Made by a program: the position numbers and the translations under genes. A stretch of DNA of 64,000 bases from Bradyrhizobium sp. CCBAU 53421 (GTDB taxonomy: Bacteria; Pseudomonadota; Alphaproteobacteria; Rhizobiales; Xanthobacteraceae): contig NZ_CP030047.1 in NCBI RefSeq assembly GCF_015291625.1, positions 8,184,001-8,248,000 on the forward strand, given 5' to 3'. Under the pieces are notes generated by a model, which had not been told where the DNA came from, ran no database searches, and worked only from the letters and a program-made list of their open reading frames with translations. Within the stretch, counting starts at the first letter, position 1. Every line of letters begins with the position of its first letter. Positions 17,559-27,643 of this stretch are shown piece by piece.

Positions 17559-17826
17559 TGCTGTCCCCAGTCAGAAATTCGCGTTCTGCGAGCCATTACC
17601 GCAAACGGATTGGCAGGGCAACGGCGTGGTCCCGATCGGGCGATTTGAACCGCAAATCGTCCCCGATTCACCCCTCGAGCGACGGCCCTTTGGCCGCCGC
17701 TCGGGGCAGGATTGGTCTCCCGAACGCGGGCGTCATGGGACGATCATGCCGCGAGGCGCAAAAACGCCGAACGAATCTGATGCGCGGCCGGGCCGCGCAC
17801 CCGGCCCGACCGAAGGCCGATGGATT

Positions 17827-19758
17827 TCAGCCCATCGTCTCCAGCTCGTCGATCATGCCGGCGATCACGGACAGGCCGCCGTCCCAGAATTTCGGATCCT
17901 TGGCGTCGAGCCCGAACGGCCGCAGCAGCTCGGAGTAATGCTTGGTGCCGCCGGCGGCGAGCATGTCGAGATAGCGTTCGGCGAAACCGTCGGATGCGTG
18001 CTCGTAGACCGCATAGAGCGAGTTCACCAGGCAATCGCCGAACGCATAGGCGTAGACGTAGAACGGCGAGTGGATGAAGTGCGGGATATACATCCAGAAC
18101 GTCTCGTAGCCCGGCTTGATCTCGATCGCCGGCCCGAGGCTCTCGCCCTGCACGCTGAGCCACAGCTCGCCGATCCGCTCGGCGGTGAGCTCGCCATTCT
18201 TGCGCTCGGTGTGAACCGCGCGCTCGAATGAATAGAACGCGATCTGTCGCACCACGGTGTTGATCATGTCCTCGACCTTGCCCGCGAGCAGCGCCTGGCG
18301 CTGCTTGGCGTTCTTGGTCTGCGACAGCAGCCGCTTGAAGGTCAGCATCTCGCCGAACACGCTCGCGGTCTCCGCCAGCGTCAGCGGCGTCGGCGCCATC
18401 AACGCGCCGTTCTTCGCCGCCAGCACCTGATGGACGCCGTGGCCGAGCTCATGCGCCAGCGTCATCACGTCGCGCGGCTTGCCCTGATAGTTCATCAGCA
18501 CATAGGGATGCGCCGACGGCGTGGTCGGATGCGAGAACGCGCCGGGCGCCTTGCCGGGACGGACCGGCGCATCGATCCAGCGATCGCTGAAGAAACGCTC
18601 GGCGATCTCGGCCATCCTGGGCGAGAAGCCGTTATAGGCCGAGAGCACCATGTTGCGCGCCTCGGGCCAGGCGATGGTGCCGGTCGCCGCGAACGGCAGC
18701 GGCGCGTTGCGGTCCCAGTGCGGCAGCTTCTTCTTTTTGAACCAGCCGGCCTTCAGCGCATAGTAGCGGTGCGACAGCTTCGGATAGGCCGCGCGCACCG
18801 AGGCGACCAGCGCATCGACCACCTCGCGCTCGACGCGGTTGTTGAGATGGCGGGAATCCGCGACATCCTGGAAGCCACGCCAGCGGTCGGAGATTTCCTT
18901 GTCCTTGGCGAGCGTGTTGGTGATCAGCGCGAAGGTGCGCTCATTGTCCTTGAAGGTCTTGGCGAGCGCCTGCGCCGCCGCCTTGCGCTTGTCGCCGGCC
19001 TTGTCCTGCAACAGGTTCAGCGTCGGCTCGATCGCAAGCTCCTTGCCCGTGACCTTGAAGCGCAGGCCGGAGATGGTCTGGTCGAACAGCCGGTTCCAGG
19101 CCGCGTAGCCGCTCTGCGCCTTTTCATGGAAGAGCTGCTCGACGCGATCCTCGAGCTGGTACGGCTTGTCCTTGCGCAGATCCTCGATCCACGGCCGGTA
19201 GTGGCCGAGCGTCGGTTCGGCCATCGCGCGCTCGATCACATCGTCGTCAACCCGGTTGAGCTCGAGTGAGAAGAACAGCAGGTGCACCGACGCGGCGGTC
19301 AGCCGTTCGGAGATGTCGCCGTAGAATTTCGAGATCGCGGGGTCGACGCTGTCGCCGGCATGGACTAGGCCGGCATAGGAGCCTAGACGGCCAGCCAGAT
19401 CGTCGATCGCCTCGTAGCGCCCGATCGCCTCGGCCAGCCACTTTCCGCCGCCTTCCTTGGCGGTATTTTCGGCAAGCTTGCCCTTGTAGTCGGTCTCAAA
19501 CGCGACGCAATCTGCATCCATTTTCTGCAAATCGCGCGCAACTTCCGGCGCGTCGATACCGGAGTAGAGATCTGCCAGATTCCATTCCGGGAGCTTGCCG
19601 GTCTTGCTGGCTGCCTGTTTCGCCGCCGGGCCGGCCGCGGCCGGTTTGCGTTGTGCGGCCGTCTTGCGCAACGCGGCTTCCTTGCGGACAGCGGCCTTGC
19701 TGAGAGCAGATTTGCCGGGAGCAGACTTCGAGGAGGCAGTTTTGGAGCGCGAGGTCAT
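17827..19758 (-). CDS. pepF: M3 family oligoendopeptidase F
   Basis: The 643-residue cytoplasmic zinc peptidase has the M3 signature HELGH (H436, E437, H440) with the second-site glutamate in the following TLAETASVFGE. Oligoendopeptidase F cleaves short peptides of about 7-17 residues. The first 45 residues are an unusual, low-complexity A/K/S-rich extension that is not part of the catalytic fold. An internal start after it is possible. The gene is divergent from the response regulator gene at 19901. Confidence 0.93.
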   Translation of the reverse strand: MTSRSKTASSKSAPGKSALSKAAVRKEAALRKTAAQRKPAAAGPAAKQAASKTGKLPEWNLADLYSGIDAPEVARDLQKMDADCVAFETDYKGKLAENTAKEGGGKWLAEAIGRYEAIDDLAGRLGSYAGLVHAGDSVDPAISKFYGDISERLTAASVHLLFFSLELNRVDDDVIERAMAEPTLGHYRPWIEDLRKDKPYQLEDRVEQLFHEKAQSGYAAWNRLFDQTISGLRFKVTGKELAIEPTLNLLQDKAGDKRKAAAQALAKTFKDNERTFALITNTLAKDKEISDRWRGFQDVADSRHLNNRVEREVVDALVASVRAAYPKLSHRYYALKAGWFKKKKLPHWDRNAPLPFAATGTIAWPEARNMVLSAYNGFSPRMAEIAERFFSDRWIDAPVRPGKAPGAFSHPTTPSAHPYVLMNYQGKPRDVMTLAHELGHGVHQVLAAKNGALMAPTPLTLAETASVFGEMLTFKRLLSQTKNAKQRQALLAGKVEDMINTVVRQIAFYSFERAVHTERKNGELTAERIGELWLSVQGESLGPAIEIKPGYETFWMYIPHFIHSPFYVYAYAFGDCLVNSLYAVYEHASDGFAERYLDMLAAGGTKHYSELLRPFGLDAKDPKFWDGGLSVIAGMIDELETMG

Positions 19759-19900
19759 CTTGTTCGTAACCTTACTTCAGTCGGAAAGATGTCGGCGGCG
19801 GCGGAATGAAAGCGGGTTCGCAAGGTTTAAGAGTGCGTTAATCGGCATCGGCGACATTGCCCCGATTCGAGACAAATAAACGTAGCGTGCGGGGAAAACC

Positions 19901-21391
19901 ATGGCTGCCACCATTTTGATCGCCGATGATGACGCAGTACAGCGTCGTTTGGTTGAAAACATGGTGCAGAAGTGCGGCTATGAGCCCCTCGTCGTGGACA
20001 GCGGCGACGCGGCGATAGCGGCCCTGACCGCATCCGAGACGCAGGCGATCGATGCCGTCGTGCTCGACCTCGTGATGCCGGGCCTCGACGGTCTCGGAGT
20101 CCTCGCAAAAATACGTGAAGCTGGTTTGAACGTCCCGGTCATCGTGCAGACCGCGCATGGCGGCATCGACAATGTGGTGTCGGCGATGCGCGCCGGTGCC
20201 CAGGATTTCGTCGTCAAGCCGGTCGGCTTCGAGCGGTTGCAGGTGTCGCTGCGCAACGTGCTGAACGCGTCGGCGCTGAAGGGCGAATTGCAGCGCATCC
20301 GCCACAGCCGCGAGGGCCGGCTGACCTTCTCCGACATCATCACCCGCAGCGAGGCGATGGCCGGGGTGCTGCGCACCGCGCAGAAGGCGGCATCCTCGAC
20401 CATCCCGGTGCTGATCGAGGGCGAATCCGGCGTCGGCAAGGAACTGTTCGCGCGCGCCATTCACGGCAGCAGCGAGCGCAAGGCCAAGCCGTTCGTCGCG
20501 GTGAACTGCGGCGCGATCCCGGACAATCTCGTCGAATCGATCCTGTTCGGCCATGAGAAGGGCGCCTTCACCGGCGCGACCGAACGCCACCAGGGCAAGT
20601 TCGTCGAGGCCCATGGCGGAACCCTGTTCCTCGATGAGGTCGGCGAATTGCCGCTGGCCACGCAGGTGAAACTGCTGCGCGCGCTGCAGGAGGGCACCGT
20701 CGAGGCCGTCGGCGGCCGCAAGCCGGTCAAGGTCGATGTCCGAATCATCTCGGCGACCAACCGCAAGCTGCTCGATCTCGTGAAGGCCGGCCAGTTCCGC
20801 GAAGACCTGTTCTATCGGCTGCACGTGCTGCCGCTGACCATCCCGGCGCTGCGGCAGCGGCGCGAAGACATCCCGCATCTGCTACGGCATTTCCTGGCGC
20901 GGTTCTGCGCCGAGGAGAACCGCAACATCACCGGCATCAGCGGCGATGCGATGGCGCATCTTTCGCAGCTCGATTGGCCGGGCAACATCCGCCAGCTCGA
21001 GAACACGGTGTATCGCGCCGTGGTGATGAGCGACGGCGACCAGCTCGGGCTCGCCGACTTCCCGCAAGGGGCGGCGCATCCAGTGCCGGAAGGCAAATCG
21101 TTGCAGGGCGAGCCGCTGGTGGTGTCGCCGTCTACGGCGCCCGCCATGATCTCAGGTAATGAGATACCGGTCGCAACCATCCTCCCCACGGCAGGCGGCC
21201 TGTCGATGCTCAATGCCGCCGGCGAGGTGCGCCCCTTGGAAGATCTCGAGAACGAGATCATCCGGTTCGCGATTTCGCATTACCGCGGCCAGATGTCGGA
21301 GGTCGCACGGCGCCTCAAGATCGGCCGCTCGACCCTCTACCGCAAGCTGGACGAAGCTGCGGCCGGCACCCGCACCAGCGACGCCACATGA
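19901..21391 (+). CDS. sigma-54-dependent response regulator (NtrC family)
   Basis: A 496-residue protein with three parts. The receiver domain (1-125) has the phosphate acceptor D56 in VVLDLVMPG. The AAA+ activator domain (about 145-385) has Walker A GESGVGKE and the sigma-54 contact loop GAFTGAT. The Fis-type helix-turn-helix is at the C-terminus (MSEVARRLKIGRSTLYRKL). All elements needed to activate sigma-54 promoters are intact. No histidine kinase gene is adjacent, so it is an orphan in this window. It lies upstream of the two peptidoglycan enzyme genes in the same direction, but 309 bases separate it from them. Targets are unknown. Confidence 0.95.
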   Translation: MAATILIADDDAVQRRLVENMVQKCGYEPLVVDSGDAAIAALTASETQAIDAVVLDLVMPGLDGLGVLAKIREAGLNVPVIVQTAHGGIDNVVSAMRAGAQDFVVKPVGFERLQVSLRNVLNASALKGELQRIRHSREGRLTFSDIITRSEAMAGVLRTAQKAASSTIPVLIEGESGVGKELFARAIHGSSERKAKPFVAVNCGAIPDNLVESILFGHEKGAFTGATERHQGKFVEAHGGTLFLDEVGELPLATQVKLLRALQEGTVEAVGGRKPVKVDVRIISATNRKLLDLVKAGQFREDLFYRLHVLPLTIPALRQRREDIPHLLRHFLARFCAEENRNITGISGDAMAHLSQLDWPGNIRQLENTVYRAVVMSDGDQLGLADFPQGAAHPVPEGKSLQGEPLVVSPSTAPAMISGNEIPVATILPTAGGLSMLNAAGEVRPLEDLENEIIRFAISHYRGQMSEVARRLKIGRSTLYRKLDEAAAGTRTSDAT

Positions 21392-21700
21392 AGCTCTGAG
21401 GCCGACACGGCCATACCAGGGAACCTTTTGAACCGTGTCGTGGCGGTGACAGACAAAGGCTGTGCCGCGTGGCAAAAACGCACGGCCCGAGCGAAATCAG
21501 CCGCTTCGAGGTCAGTTTGTCGTGAGTTGCCCCGCATGGCGCTGGCTGCATAAGAGGGGCAAATGTATCGTCTGCGTTAATTGCGTGCAGGCGTGCGAGT
21601 CGTTCGAGAAGCCGGCGCTTTCGCGCAAGCTATGAAACCGAATACCGATTTGAACTGTTCCAGACTCTCTGGGGGGCAGTTCCACCCAGGGGGTGCGAAA
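21392..21700. other. 309-base gap before the L,D-transpeptidase gene
   Basis: The gap contains one long-range inverted repeat (CGACACGG near 21403 with CCGTGTCG near 21436) soon after the response regulator stop codon. It may form a weak terminator, but no T-run follows. The final 120 bases are open in the frame of the next gene but have no protein-like similarity. No other element was recognised. Confidence 0.4.
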
Positions 21701-23986
21701 ATGCGTGACTGTTCCAACAACCGTCGAGGATTTGACCGCGTCTTGATGGCCGTCGCGGCGACCTTCCTCACGGTGTCCGCGAGCTCGGCCTTCGCGCAGG
21801 ACACGCCTCGCTCCAGTGCCTCGGAACTCGCGATCGACGCCGCGATCCCGCGCCCCGAACCGGCCAATGTGCCGCCGCCCACTGCCAGCGATTTCAAGGC
21901 CGACACTACCGCCGCGCTGCCCGACGCAGCCAAGCCGGCGGACGTGAAGCCCACAGACGTGCAGGCGACCGAGGCCAAGCCCGTCGATACAAAGCCGGCA
22001 GAACCGAGCGCGACGGCAAAGGCGGTCGAGCCGAAGCCCGCCGATATCGCGACCGCGCCGGCGACCAAGCCCACCGATGCACCGAAGACCGATACCGCGG
22101 TCGCGCCGGCTGCAGCCGCACCCGCCCCTGCAACCGCAACGGCACCTTCCGCAAACCCGGCGCCGGCAACCGCAACGGCGCCCGCCGCAGCGCCCACTCC
22201 CGCGACGGCCGCAGCGCCCGCGGCTGAGCCCGCGAAGGCTGCCAGCAACGTTGCCGCCGAGGATCAGCCGGTCGCCGACAAGCTGCGCGAGCAGCTCGCG
22301 GGCAAGTCGCTGCGCACCTTCGATCGCAAGAACGAGCGCGCCGCCGCCGAGAAATTCTACTCGACGCGCGACTACGCGCCGGTCTTCACCAAGGCCGGCA
22401 AGCTGACCGACGCCGGCAAGGGCGTCATCGCCCGCCTAAAGGATGCGGCCGCCGACGGCCTCGATGCATCGGACTATCCGGTGCCGGATTTCGCCGCTGC
22501 GACGACGCCCGATGCGCTGGCCGACGCCGAGCTGAAGCTCGCCGCCAGCATGCTGGACTATGCACGCCAGGCCCAGAGCGGTCGCATGCATTGGTCGCAG
22601 GTGTCGGCGGACATCCTCTATCCGGAGCATCCGATCGATCCGGCCGAGGTGTTCGCCAACGTGACCTCGGCCAAGGACGCCTCCGCCGCGCTCGACGGCT
22701 ACAACCCGCCGCAGAAGCTCTACAAGGAGCTGAAGAAGAAGCTCGCCGAGCTGCGCGGCCAGGGCGACGGCCCGGTGATCACGATCGCCGACGGCCCCGC
22801 GCTGAGATACGTCCCCGCGCGCAAGAAGCAGGCCGCGGTCGAGATGGACGATCCGCGCGTGCCGGACCTGCGCAACAAGCTCGGCGTCACCGAGGATGCC
22901 GATAGCACGAAGTACGACGCGACGGTGGCGCGCGCCGTGGAGAAATTCCAGAACAGCGTCGACCTCAAGCCGACCGGCGTGCTCGACGAGCGCACAGTGA
23001 AGGCGCTGAACAATCCGAAGCGCGACCGCCAGATCGACACCGTGGTCGTCAACATGGAGCGCTGGCGCTGGCTGCCGCGCCAGCTCGGCGCCGCCAATGT
23101 CGGCAATGCCTATGTGATCCTCAACATCCCGGACTACACGCTGAAGGTGATGCAGAACGGCGCGCAGGTCTGGACCACGCGCGTCGTCACCGGCAAGCCC
23201 GGCCAGCACGCCACGCCGCTTCTGACCGAGACGATGAAGTACATCACGGTCAACCCGACCTGGAACGTGCCGCCGTCGATCATCTACAACGAGTATCTGC
23301 CGGCCCTGCAGCAGGATCCGACGGTGCTGCAGCGCATGGGACTGAAGCTCGAGCGCAACCGCGACGGCTCGATCCACGTCTCGCAGCCGCCCGGTGAAGC
23401 CAACGCGCTCGGCCGCATCCGCTTCAACTTCCCGAACAAGTTCCTGGTCTATCAGCACGACACGCCGGACAAGTATCTGTTCGCGAAGGACGAGCGCGCC
23501 TTTAGCCACGGCTGCATGCGCGTGCAGAATCCGGATCAGTACGCCTCCGTGCTGCTCAACATCACCGAGCCGAACCAGCACTACACGCCGGAGCGGATTC
23601 GCAGCATGTACGGCTCCAGCGAAGTCGATCTGAAATTCCCGACGCCGATCCCGGTCAACATCACCTACCAGACCGCGTTCGTGGACGACGGCGGCAAGCT
23701 GCAGATCCGCAGGGACATCTACGGCCGCGACGCCGCCATGCTGTCGCTGCTCAAGAACGGCCGCGGCAAGGATCTCGAAACCGTGGTGGCGCACGCCCAG
23801 CCGAGCTATTCGCGGCCGCCGAGCAGCAGCCTGCCTCCGGGCGTCAACGTTGCCGGCGACAACAGCGGCTTTGGCTCCTCCGGACCGAACTTCTTCGAGC
23901 GCCTGTTCGGTGGATTCGGCCAGCCGGAGCCGCAGCCGGTCCGCCGCGGCCAGGCCCAGCAGCAGCGGCGGGTGATTACCCGCTAA
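21701..23986 (+). CDS. periplasmic L,D-transpeptidase, YcbB/LdtD type
   Basis: From the ATG at 21701 (after CCAGGGGGTGCG) the protein has 761 residues. A signal peptide ends at about residue 32 (ASSAFA). Residues 45-180 are an A/P/K/T-rich low-complexity linker. Then come a YcbB scaffold region, a peptidoglycan-binding-1 domain (DATVARAVEKFQNSVDLKPT) and a YkuD catalytic domain with SHGCMRVQN, so the nucleophile is Cys605. Such enzymes form 3-3 cross-links in peptidoglycan and matter in cell-wall repair. The length exceeds E. coli YcbB (about 615) because of the linker. The M15-like DUF882 gene follows after a terminator-like hairpin. Confidence 0.93.
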   Translation: MRDCSNNRRGFDRVLMAVAATFLTVSASSAFAQDTPRSSASELAIDAAIPRPEPANVPPPTASDFKADTTAALPDAAKPADVKPTDVQATEAKPVDTKPAEPSATAKAVEPKPADIATAPATKPTDAPKTDTAVAPAAAAPAPATATAPSANPAPATATAPAAAPTPATAAAPAAEPAKAASNVAAEDQPVADKLREQLAGKSLRTFDRKNERAAAEKFYSTRDYAPVFTKAGKLTDAGKGVIARLKDAAADGLDASDYPVPDFAAATTPDALADAELKLAASMLDYARQAQSGRMHWSQVSADILYPEHPIDPAEVFANVTSAKDASAALDGYNPPQKLYKELKKKLAELRGQGDGPVITIADGPALRYVPARKKQAAVEMDDPRVPDLRNKLGVTEDADSTKYDATVARAVEKFQNSVDLKPTGVLDERTVKALNNPKRDRQIDTVVVNMERWRWLPRQLGAANVGNAYVILNIPDYTLKVMQNGAQVWTTRVVTGKPGQHATPLLTETMKYITVNPTWNVPPSIIYNEYLPALQQDPTVLQRMGLKLERNRDGSIHVSQPPGEANALGRIRFNFPNKFLVYQHDTPDKYLFAKDERAFSHGCMRVQNPDQYASVLLNITEPNQHYTPERIRSMYGSSEVDLKFPTPIPVNITYQTAFVDDGGKLQIRRDIYGRDAAMLSLLKNGRGKDLETVVAHAQPSYSRPPSSSLPPGVNVAGDNSGFGSSGPNFFERLFGGFGQPEPQPVRRGQAQQQRRVITR

Positions 23987-24028
23987 TCTGCCCCGCCGCC
24001 CGATTGCGATAAATTTTGAAGCAAAATC

Positions 24029-24057
24029 AACGATCTCGCTCAAAAAGCGAGATCGTT
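24029..24057 (+). terminator. hairpin terminator after the L,D-transpeptidase gene
   Basis: A perfect 12-bp stem (AACGATCTCGCT, 24029-24040, with 24046-24057) encloses a CAAAA loop. It lies 43 bases after the stop codon. Only a short T-run is present, so termination may be partial. Confidence 0.65.
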
Positions 24058-24116
24058 TACGTTAACCATTTCCCATGGCGTCCGGGGAACAGGGCTATCT
24101 TTTGCCACACTCGCCC

Positions 24117-24163
24117 AGTTAGTTAAGCCTAACTTGGGGGCGGGTCGGTAAACCTCGGTTAAC
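24117..24163. promoter_or_regulatory. inverted repeat and CtrA-like box upstream of the DUF882 gene
   Basis: AGTTAG-N6-CTAACT (24117-24134) is a perfect 6-bp inverted repeat in a G+C-rich setting. Shortly after it, GTAA-N7-TTAAC (24148-24163) matches the CtrA consensus TTAA-N7-TTAAC with one mismatch. Both stand about 90-135 bases before the GTG at 24252. Binding by CtrA is inferred from pattern only. Confidence 0.35.
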
Positions 24164-24251
24164 CCTCCCGCTTTAAGAAAGCGTTCACCGTCTTCCGCAG
24201 GGGGTCTGCGAAGGATGCCGACCGAACGCTCGTCGACTGGGTGGGCTCATA

Positions 24252-25847
24252 GTGCTGGCTGTCTTCGCACGCCGCTACAAACCGCTGTCGCTGCCTAAGG
24301 CCGGATACCAAGTCGGCCTGACCGCGCTATTGCTGTTGGCGGGCGCCGGCTCGGTGCACGATGCGACCGCGCTGAACCAGACCCGCACCCTCTCCTTCCA
24401 CCACACCCATTCCGGCGAAGACCTCACCGTCACCTTCAAGCGCGATGGCCGCTACGACGAAGCCGCGCTGAAGCAGCTCAATCACTTCCTGCGCGACTGG
24501 CGCTCCCAGGATGAGACGGTGATGGACCGTCATCTGTTCGACATCCTCTGGGAAGTCTACAGCGACGTCGGCGGCAAGCAGCCGATCCAGATCATCTCCG
24601 CCTATCGCGCCCCTGCCACCAACGCCATGCTCCGCCGTCGCTCCTCGGGCGTTGCGCGCCACAGCCAGCACATGCTGGGCCATGCGATGGACTTCTTCAT
24701 TCCGGGCGTGCCGCTCGAACAGATCCGCTTCGCCGGCCTGCGCCTGCAGCGCGGCGGCGTCGGCTTCTATCCGACCTCGGGCTCGCCGTTCGTGCATCTC
24801 GACACCGGCGGCATTCGCCACTGGCCGCGGATGACCCGCGAGCAGCTGGTGCGGGTGTTCCCGGACGGCCGCACCGTCCACGTCCCGACCGACGGCACGC
24901 CGCTGAAGGGCTATGAGCTTGCCAAGGCCGACATCGAGCGCCGCGGCAATGGCGACGATGCGGCTGTTATCAGCAAGCCGACCCTGTTCGCGAAGCTGTT
25001 CGGCGGCGGCAAGTCGAATGACGATGAAGACGAAGGCGCGGCCAGTGTGAACGACAAGCCCGCCACCGCCGCCGTGGTTGCGGCCGCAGCTCCCGCCAAA
25101 GCCGCCGATCCCGTTCCGCTTCCGCGCGCCAAGCCGCAGTTCGCCGCCGCCATCCAGCTCGCCGCCGCCGACGCCCAGCTCGTCCCGATGCCGAAGGCCA
25201 AGCCCGCGGTGCAGGTGGTGCAGACCGCGGAGAACACCGAGCCGCAATCGCCCGCCGACATCATCAACGCTCGCGGCTTCTGGGGTGACGAATCAGCGGC
25301 GCCGAAGCAGGCATCGGCCGCGCAGATCGCCGCGCTGAAGGCCCGTGAAGCCGTCGGCGGTGCCGACCCGCAGACCACCGCCAGCGCGACCCAGAATTTC
25401 AACAAGGCGCTCGCCTATGCGCCGGCCTCGTCCTCGCCGGTCGATCGCGCCAACATCGTCGCCGCGACCGCGCCGATCCCGCGCAACGTGCGGCCGACGC
25501 GCAATGCGGCCGCGCCGGCCACCGAGATCAACACCGTGGTTGCGAAGGGCACGCCTGGCCAGGGCGTGATCACGACGTCGGCGCGGATCTCGGCCGCCAA
25601 GGGCAACGACATCTGGATGCGCGTCGTGATGCTGGCGCCGAGCGCGAGCAGCGGCATGCTGACAACGGTGCTCGGCGACACCGACATGAGCATGATGCGA
25701 CAGCACTTCGTGAAGCCGCAGGCCGCCGTCGCCATGACCTTCTCGGACGATCCGATGATGGGCATGACCTGCGATCACTTCTCGGGCTCGGCGACCACCC
25801 TGCTGACCACCCAGTCCTTCGTGCTGCGCACCGCCTCGCTGCGCTGA
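24252..25847 (+). CDS. DUF882 (YcbK/M15-like) murein peptidase-type protein
   Basis: The 531-residue exported protein begins at a GTG. A hydrophobic N-terminal segment (about 18-38) is followed by a zinc-peptidase-like domain (about 45-225). The motifs SAYRAPATNAMLRR, HSQHMLGHAMDFF and PFVHLDTGG supply the His/Asp/His set of the M15/MepA-like fold used by YcbK proteins. The rest is an A/P/K-rich linker followed by a C-terminal region of about 100 residues (ISAAKGNDIWMRVVMLAPSA) of unknown function. It likely trims peptidoglycan peptides or binds murein. It follows the L,D-transpeptidase gene in the same direction, which supports a wall role. CtrA-like sites lie upstream. Confidence 0.9.
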   Translation: MLAVFARRYKPLSLPKAGYQVGLTALLLLAGAGSVHDATALNQTRTLSFHHTHSGEDLTVTFKRDGRYDEAALKQLNHFLRDWRSQDETVMDRHLFDILWEVYSDVGGKQPIQIISAYRAPATNAMLRRRSSGVARHSQHMLGHAMDFFIPGVPLEQIRFAGLRLQRGGVGFYPTSGSPFVHLDTGGIRHWPRMTREQLVRVFPDGRTVHVPTDGTPLKGYELAKADIERRGNGDDAAVISKPTLFAKLFGGGKSNDDEDEGAASVNDKPATAAVVAAAAPAKAADPVPLPRAKPQFAAAIQLAAADAQLVPMPKAKPAVQVVQTAENTEPQSPADIINARGFWGDESAAPKQASAAQIAALKAREAVGGADPQTTASATQNFNKALAYAPASSSPVDRANIVAATAPIPRNVRPTRNAAAPATEINTVVAKGTPGQGVITTSARISAAKGNDIWMRVVMLAPSASSGMLTTVLGDTDMSMMRQHFVKPQAAVAMTFSDDPMMGMTCDHFSGSATTLLTTQSFVLRTASLR

Positions 25848-25879
25848 GCTTCTGCCGACGACGTCACTGCATCAGCCGA

Positions 25880-27643
25880 TCAGGCCGGCAGCCCTGCCTT
25901 GAGCAAGCCAGCCTCGTAGCGCGCCCGGTCGGGCTCGCGCTTGTAGTGCTGGGTTGCGAGGTGAGCTGCGACCGAGAAGCTCGGCTCGCGCTTCAGCACC
26001 TCGGTCGCATGGGCTGAGGCCGCTACCGAATTGCCCATCTGCGCCAGCGTTGCGGCAAGGAAGGCATGATGGGTGTGGTCGGGCCGCGTGATCCGCGAGA
26101 ACGCCTCGGCCGCGTCGGCGTATTTCTCGGCGCAATAGCAGGCCCGGCCGAGATGACTCCAGAAGCGCTCCGGATGGAACGGGTTGAGGCGCATCGCCCG
26201 CTTGATCCAGTCGATGCCCTCCTCCGGCCGCCCGAGCCAGGTCAGCAGCTCGCCCTGCTGCACCACGACCAGATCGTAGTTCGGATTGAGCGCGAGCGCG
26301 CGCTCCTGGTGGAAGGCCGCCTTGTCGTGGTCGTCGCGGTTGAGGTTCAGCGCGGCGAGGATCCGGTGCACGTCGCTGTCATTGTCGTCGAGCTTGAGCG
26401 CGATCTCGAGCTCAGATGCAACCTGCGCGAAGGTCGCGTCGCGGTCCTCGCACCAATTGTAGACCCAGGTCTGGCCGAGCACGCAGGCCCGCCAGGCGTG
26501 CGCATGGGCGTAGTTGGGATCGAGCAGGATGGCCCGCTCCAGCAAACGCTGCGCTTCCGCATTATCATCGCGCGCCGAGCGGTGATGCAGAACCTTGGCG
26601 GCCAGCACGCACTCATAGGCCGCCATGTTGTCGGTCGGCTTGCGCTTGACGCGGTCATGGGCGGCGGCCTCGACGCGGCCCGGCAAGATCGCCACGATCG
26701 CGCGCGTCATCTCGTCCTGGATGGCGAATATGTCGGCAAGCTCGCGGTCGTAGCGTTCGGCCCAGACGTGCCGGTCAGCCTCGGCATCGATCAGCTGCAC
26801 CGTGACGCGGATCCGCCCGCCCGCCTTGCGCACGCTGCCCTCCAGCACATAGTCGACCGCGAATTCCTTCGCGACGTCCTGCACCTTCACCGCCTTGCCC
26901 TTGTACACGAAGGTCGAGTTGCGCGAGATCACGAGCAGATCGTGGAAGCGCGACAGCTCGGTGATGATGTCCTCGGTGAGGCCGTCGGCGAAGAATTCCT
27001 GCTCGGGGTCGCCGCTCATGTTGGCGAGCGGCAGCACCGCGATGGAGGGCTTCTTGGCGACGACGGGACCGGCCGCAGCATTCGGCTGCTCGGTCGTGGA
27101 TTTGCCGCCCGATTCGAGATGGACGCGGAAGACCCGGATCGGGCGCGCGATGTTCTTGACGGTCTGGTCGCCGAGATCCTCGAAGCTCAGATCTTCCAGA
27201 CGATCGCCGACCTGGTCGCGGACCGCGCCGGAAATGCAGATGCCGCCGGGCTCGGCCAGCGTCTCCAGGCGGGACGCGACATTGACGCCGTCGCCGAAGA
27301 TGTCGGCACCGTCGACGATCACATCGCCGAGATTGATGCCGATGCGAAACTGCATCCAGCGCGCCGGCGCGACGTCGGCGTTGCGCTTGGCCATCCGGCT
27401 CTGCACCTCGGCCGCGCACAGCACCGCATCGACGACGCTGTGGAATTCGACCAGCAGGCCGTCGCCGGTGGTCTTGATGATGCGGCCGCGATTCTTGCTG
27501 ATGGCCGGGTCGATCAGTTCGATCCGATGGGTCTTGAGGCGCGCAAGGGTGCCCGTCTCGTCAGCCTCCATCAGACGGCTAAAGCCGACCATGTCGGCGG
27601 CGAGAACCGCAGCGAGCCTGCGCTCTGGTCCTGGCACGTCCAT
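25880..27643 (-). CDS. class III adenylate/guanylate cyclase with TPR domain
   Basis: The 587-residue soluble protein has a CHD catalytic domain at 1-175. ADMVGFSRLM carries the first metal-binding aspartate and TTGDGLLVEF the second; NVASRLE is also present. A central segment (about 195-320, IAVLPLANMSGDPEQEFFADG) resembles the FlgO/TolB-N-like module common in such cyclases. The C-terminus (about 340-580) has tetratricopeptide repeats. It would make cAMP (or cGMP) from the NTP. Rhizobia carry many such cyclases; this one has no membrane segment. The gene is convergent with the DUF882 gene and has a 32-base gap from it. Confidence 0.92.
   Translation of the reverse strand: MDVPGPERRLAAVLAADMVGFSRLMEADETGTLARLKTHRIELIDPAISKNRGRIIKTTGDGLLVEFHSVVDAVLCAAEVQSRMAKRNADVAPARWMQFRIGINLGDVIVDGADIFGDGVNVASRLETLAEPGGICISGAVRDQVGDRLEDLSFEDLGDQTVKNIARPIRVFRVHLESGGKSTTEQPNAAAGPVVAKKPSIAVLPLANMSGDPEQEFFADGLTEDIITELSRFHDLLVISRNSTFVYKGKAVKVQDVAKEFAVDYVLEGSVRKAGGRIRVTVQLIDAEADRHVWAERYDRELADIFAIQDEMTRAIVAILPGRVEAAAHDRVKRKPTDNMAAYECVLAAKVLHHRSARDDNAEAQRLLERAILLDPNYAHAHAWRACVLGQTWVYNWCEDRDATFAQVASELEIALKLDDNDSDVHRILAALNLNRDDHDKAAFHQERALALNPNYDLVVVQQGELLTWLGRPEEGIDWIKRAMRLNPFHPERFWSHLGRACYCAEKYADAAEAFSRITRPDHTHHAFLAATLAQMGNSVAASAHATEVLKREPSFSVAAHLATQHYKREPDRARYEAGLLKAGLPA

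Noticed and set aside
17560..17826. Inverted repeats near 17678-17706 and 17780-17800 as possible small RNA or terminator
   Set aside because: Stems such as CGAGCG...CGCTCG are present but no T-run or promoter pattern was found; the G+C content makes chance stems likely.
22436..24043. A 535-codon minus-strand frame opposite the L,D-transpeptidase gene
   Set aside because: Antisense shadow with R/H/V-rich composition. The other strand has a complete signal peptide and catalytic motif.
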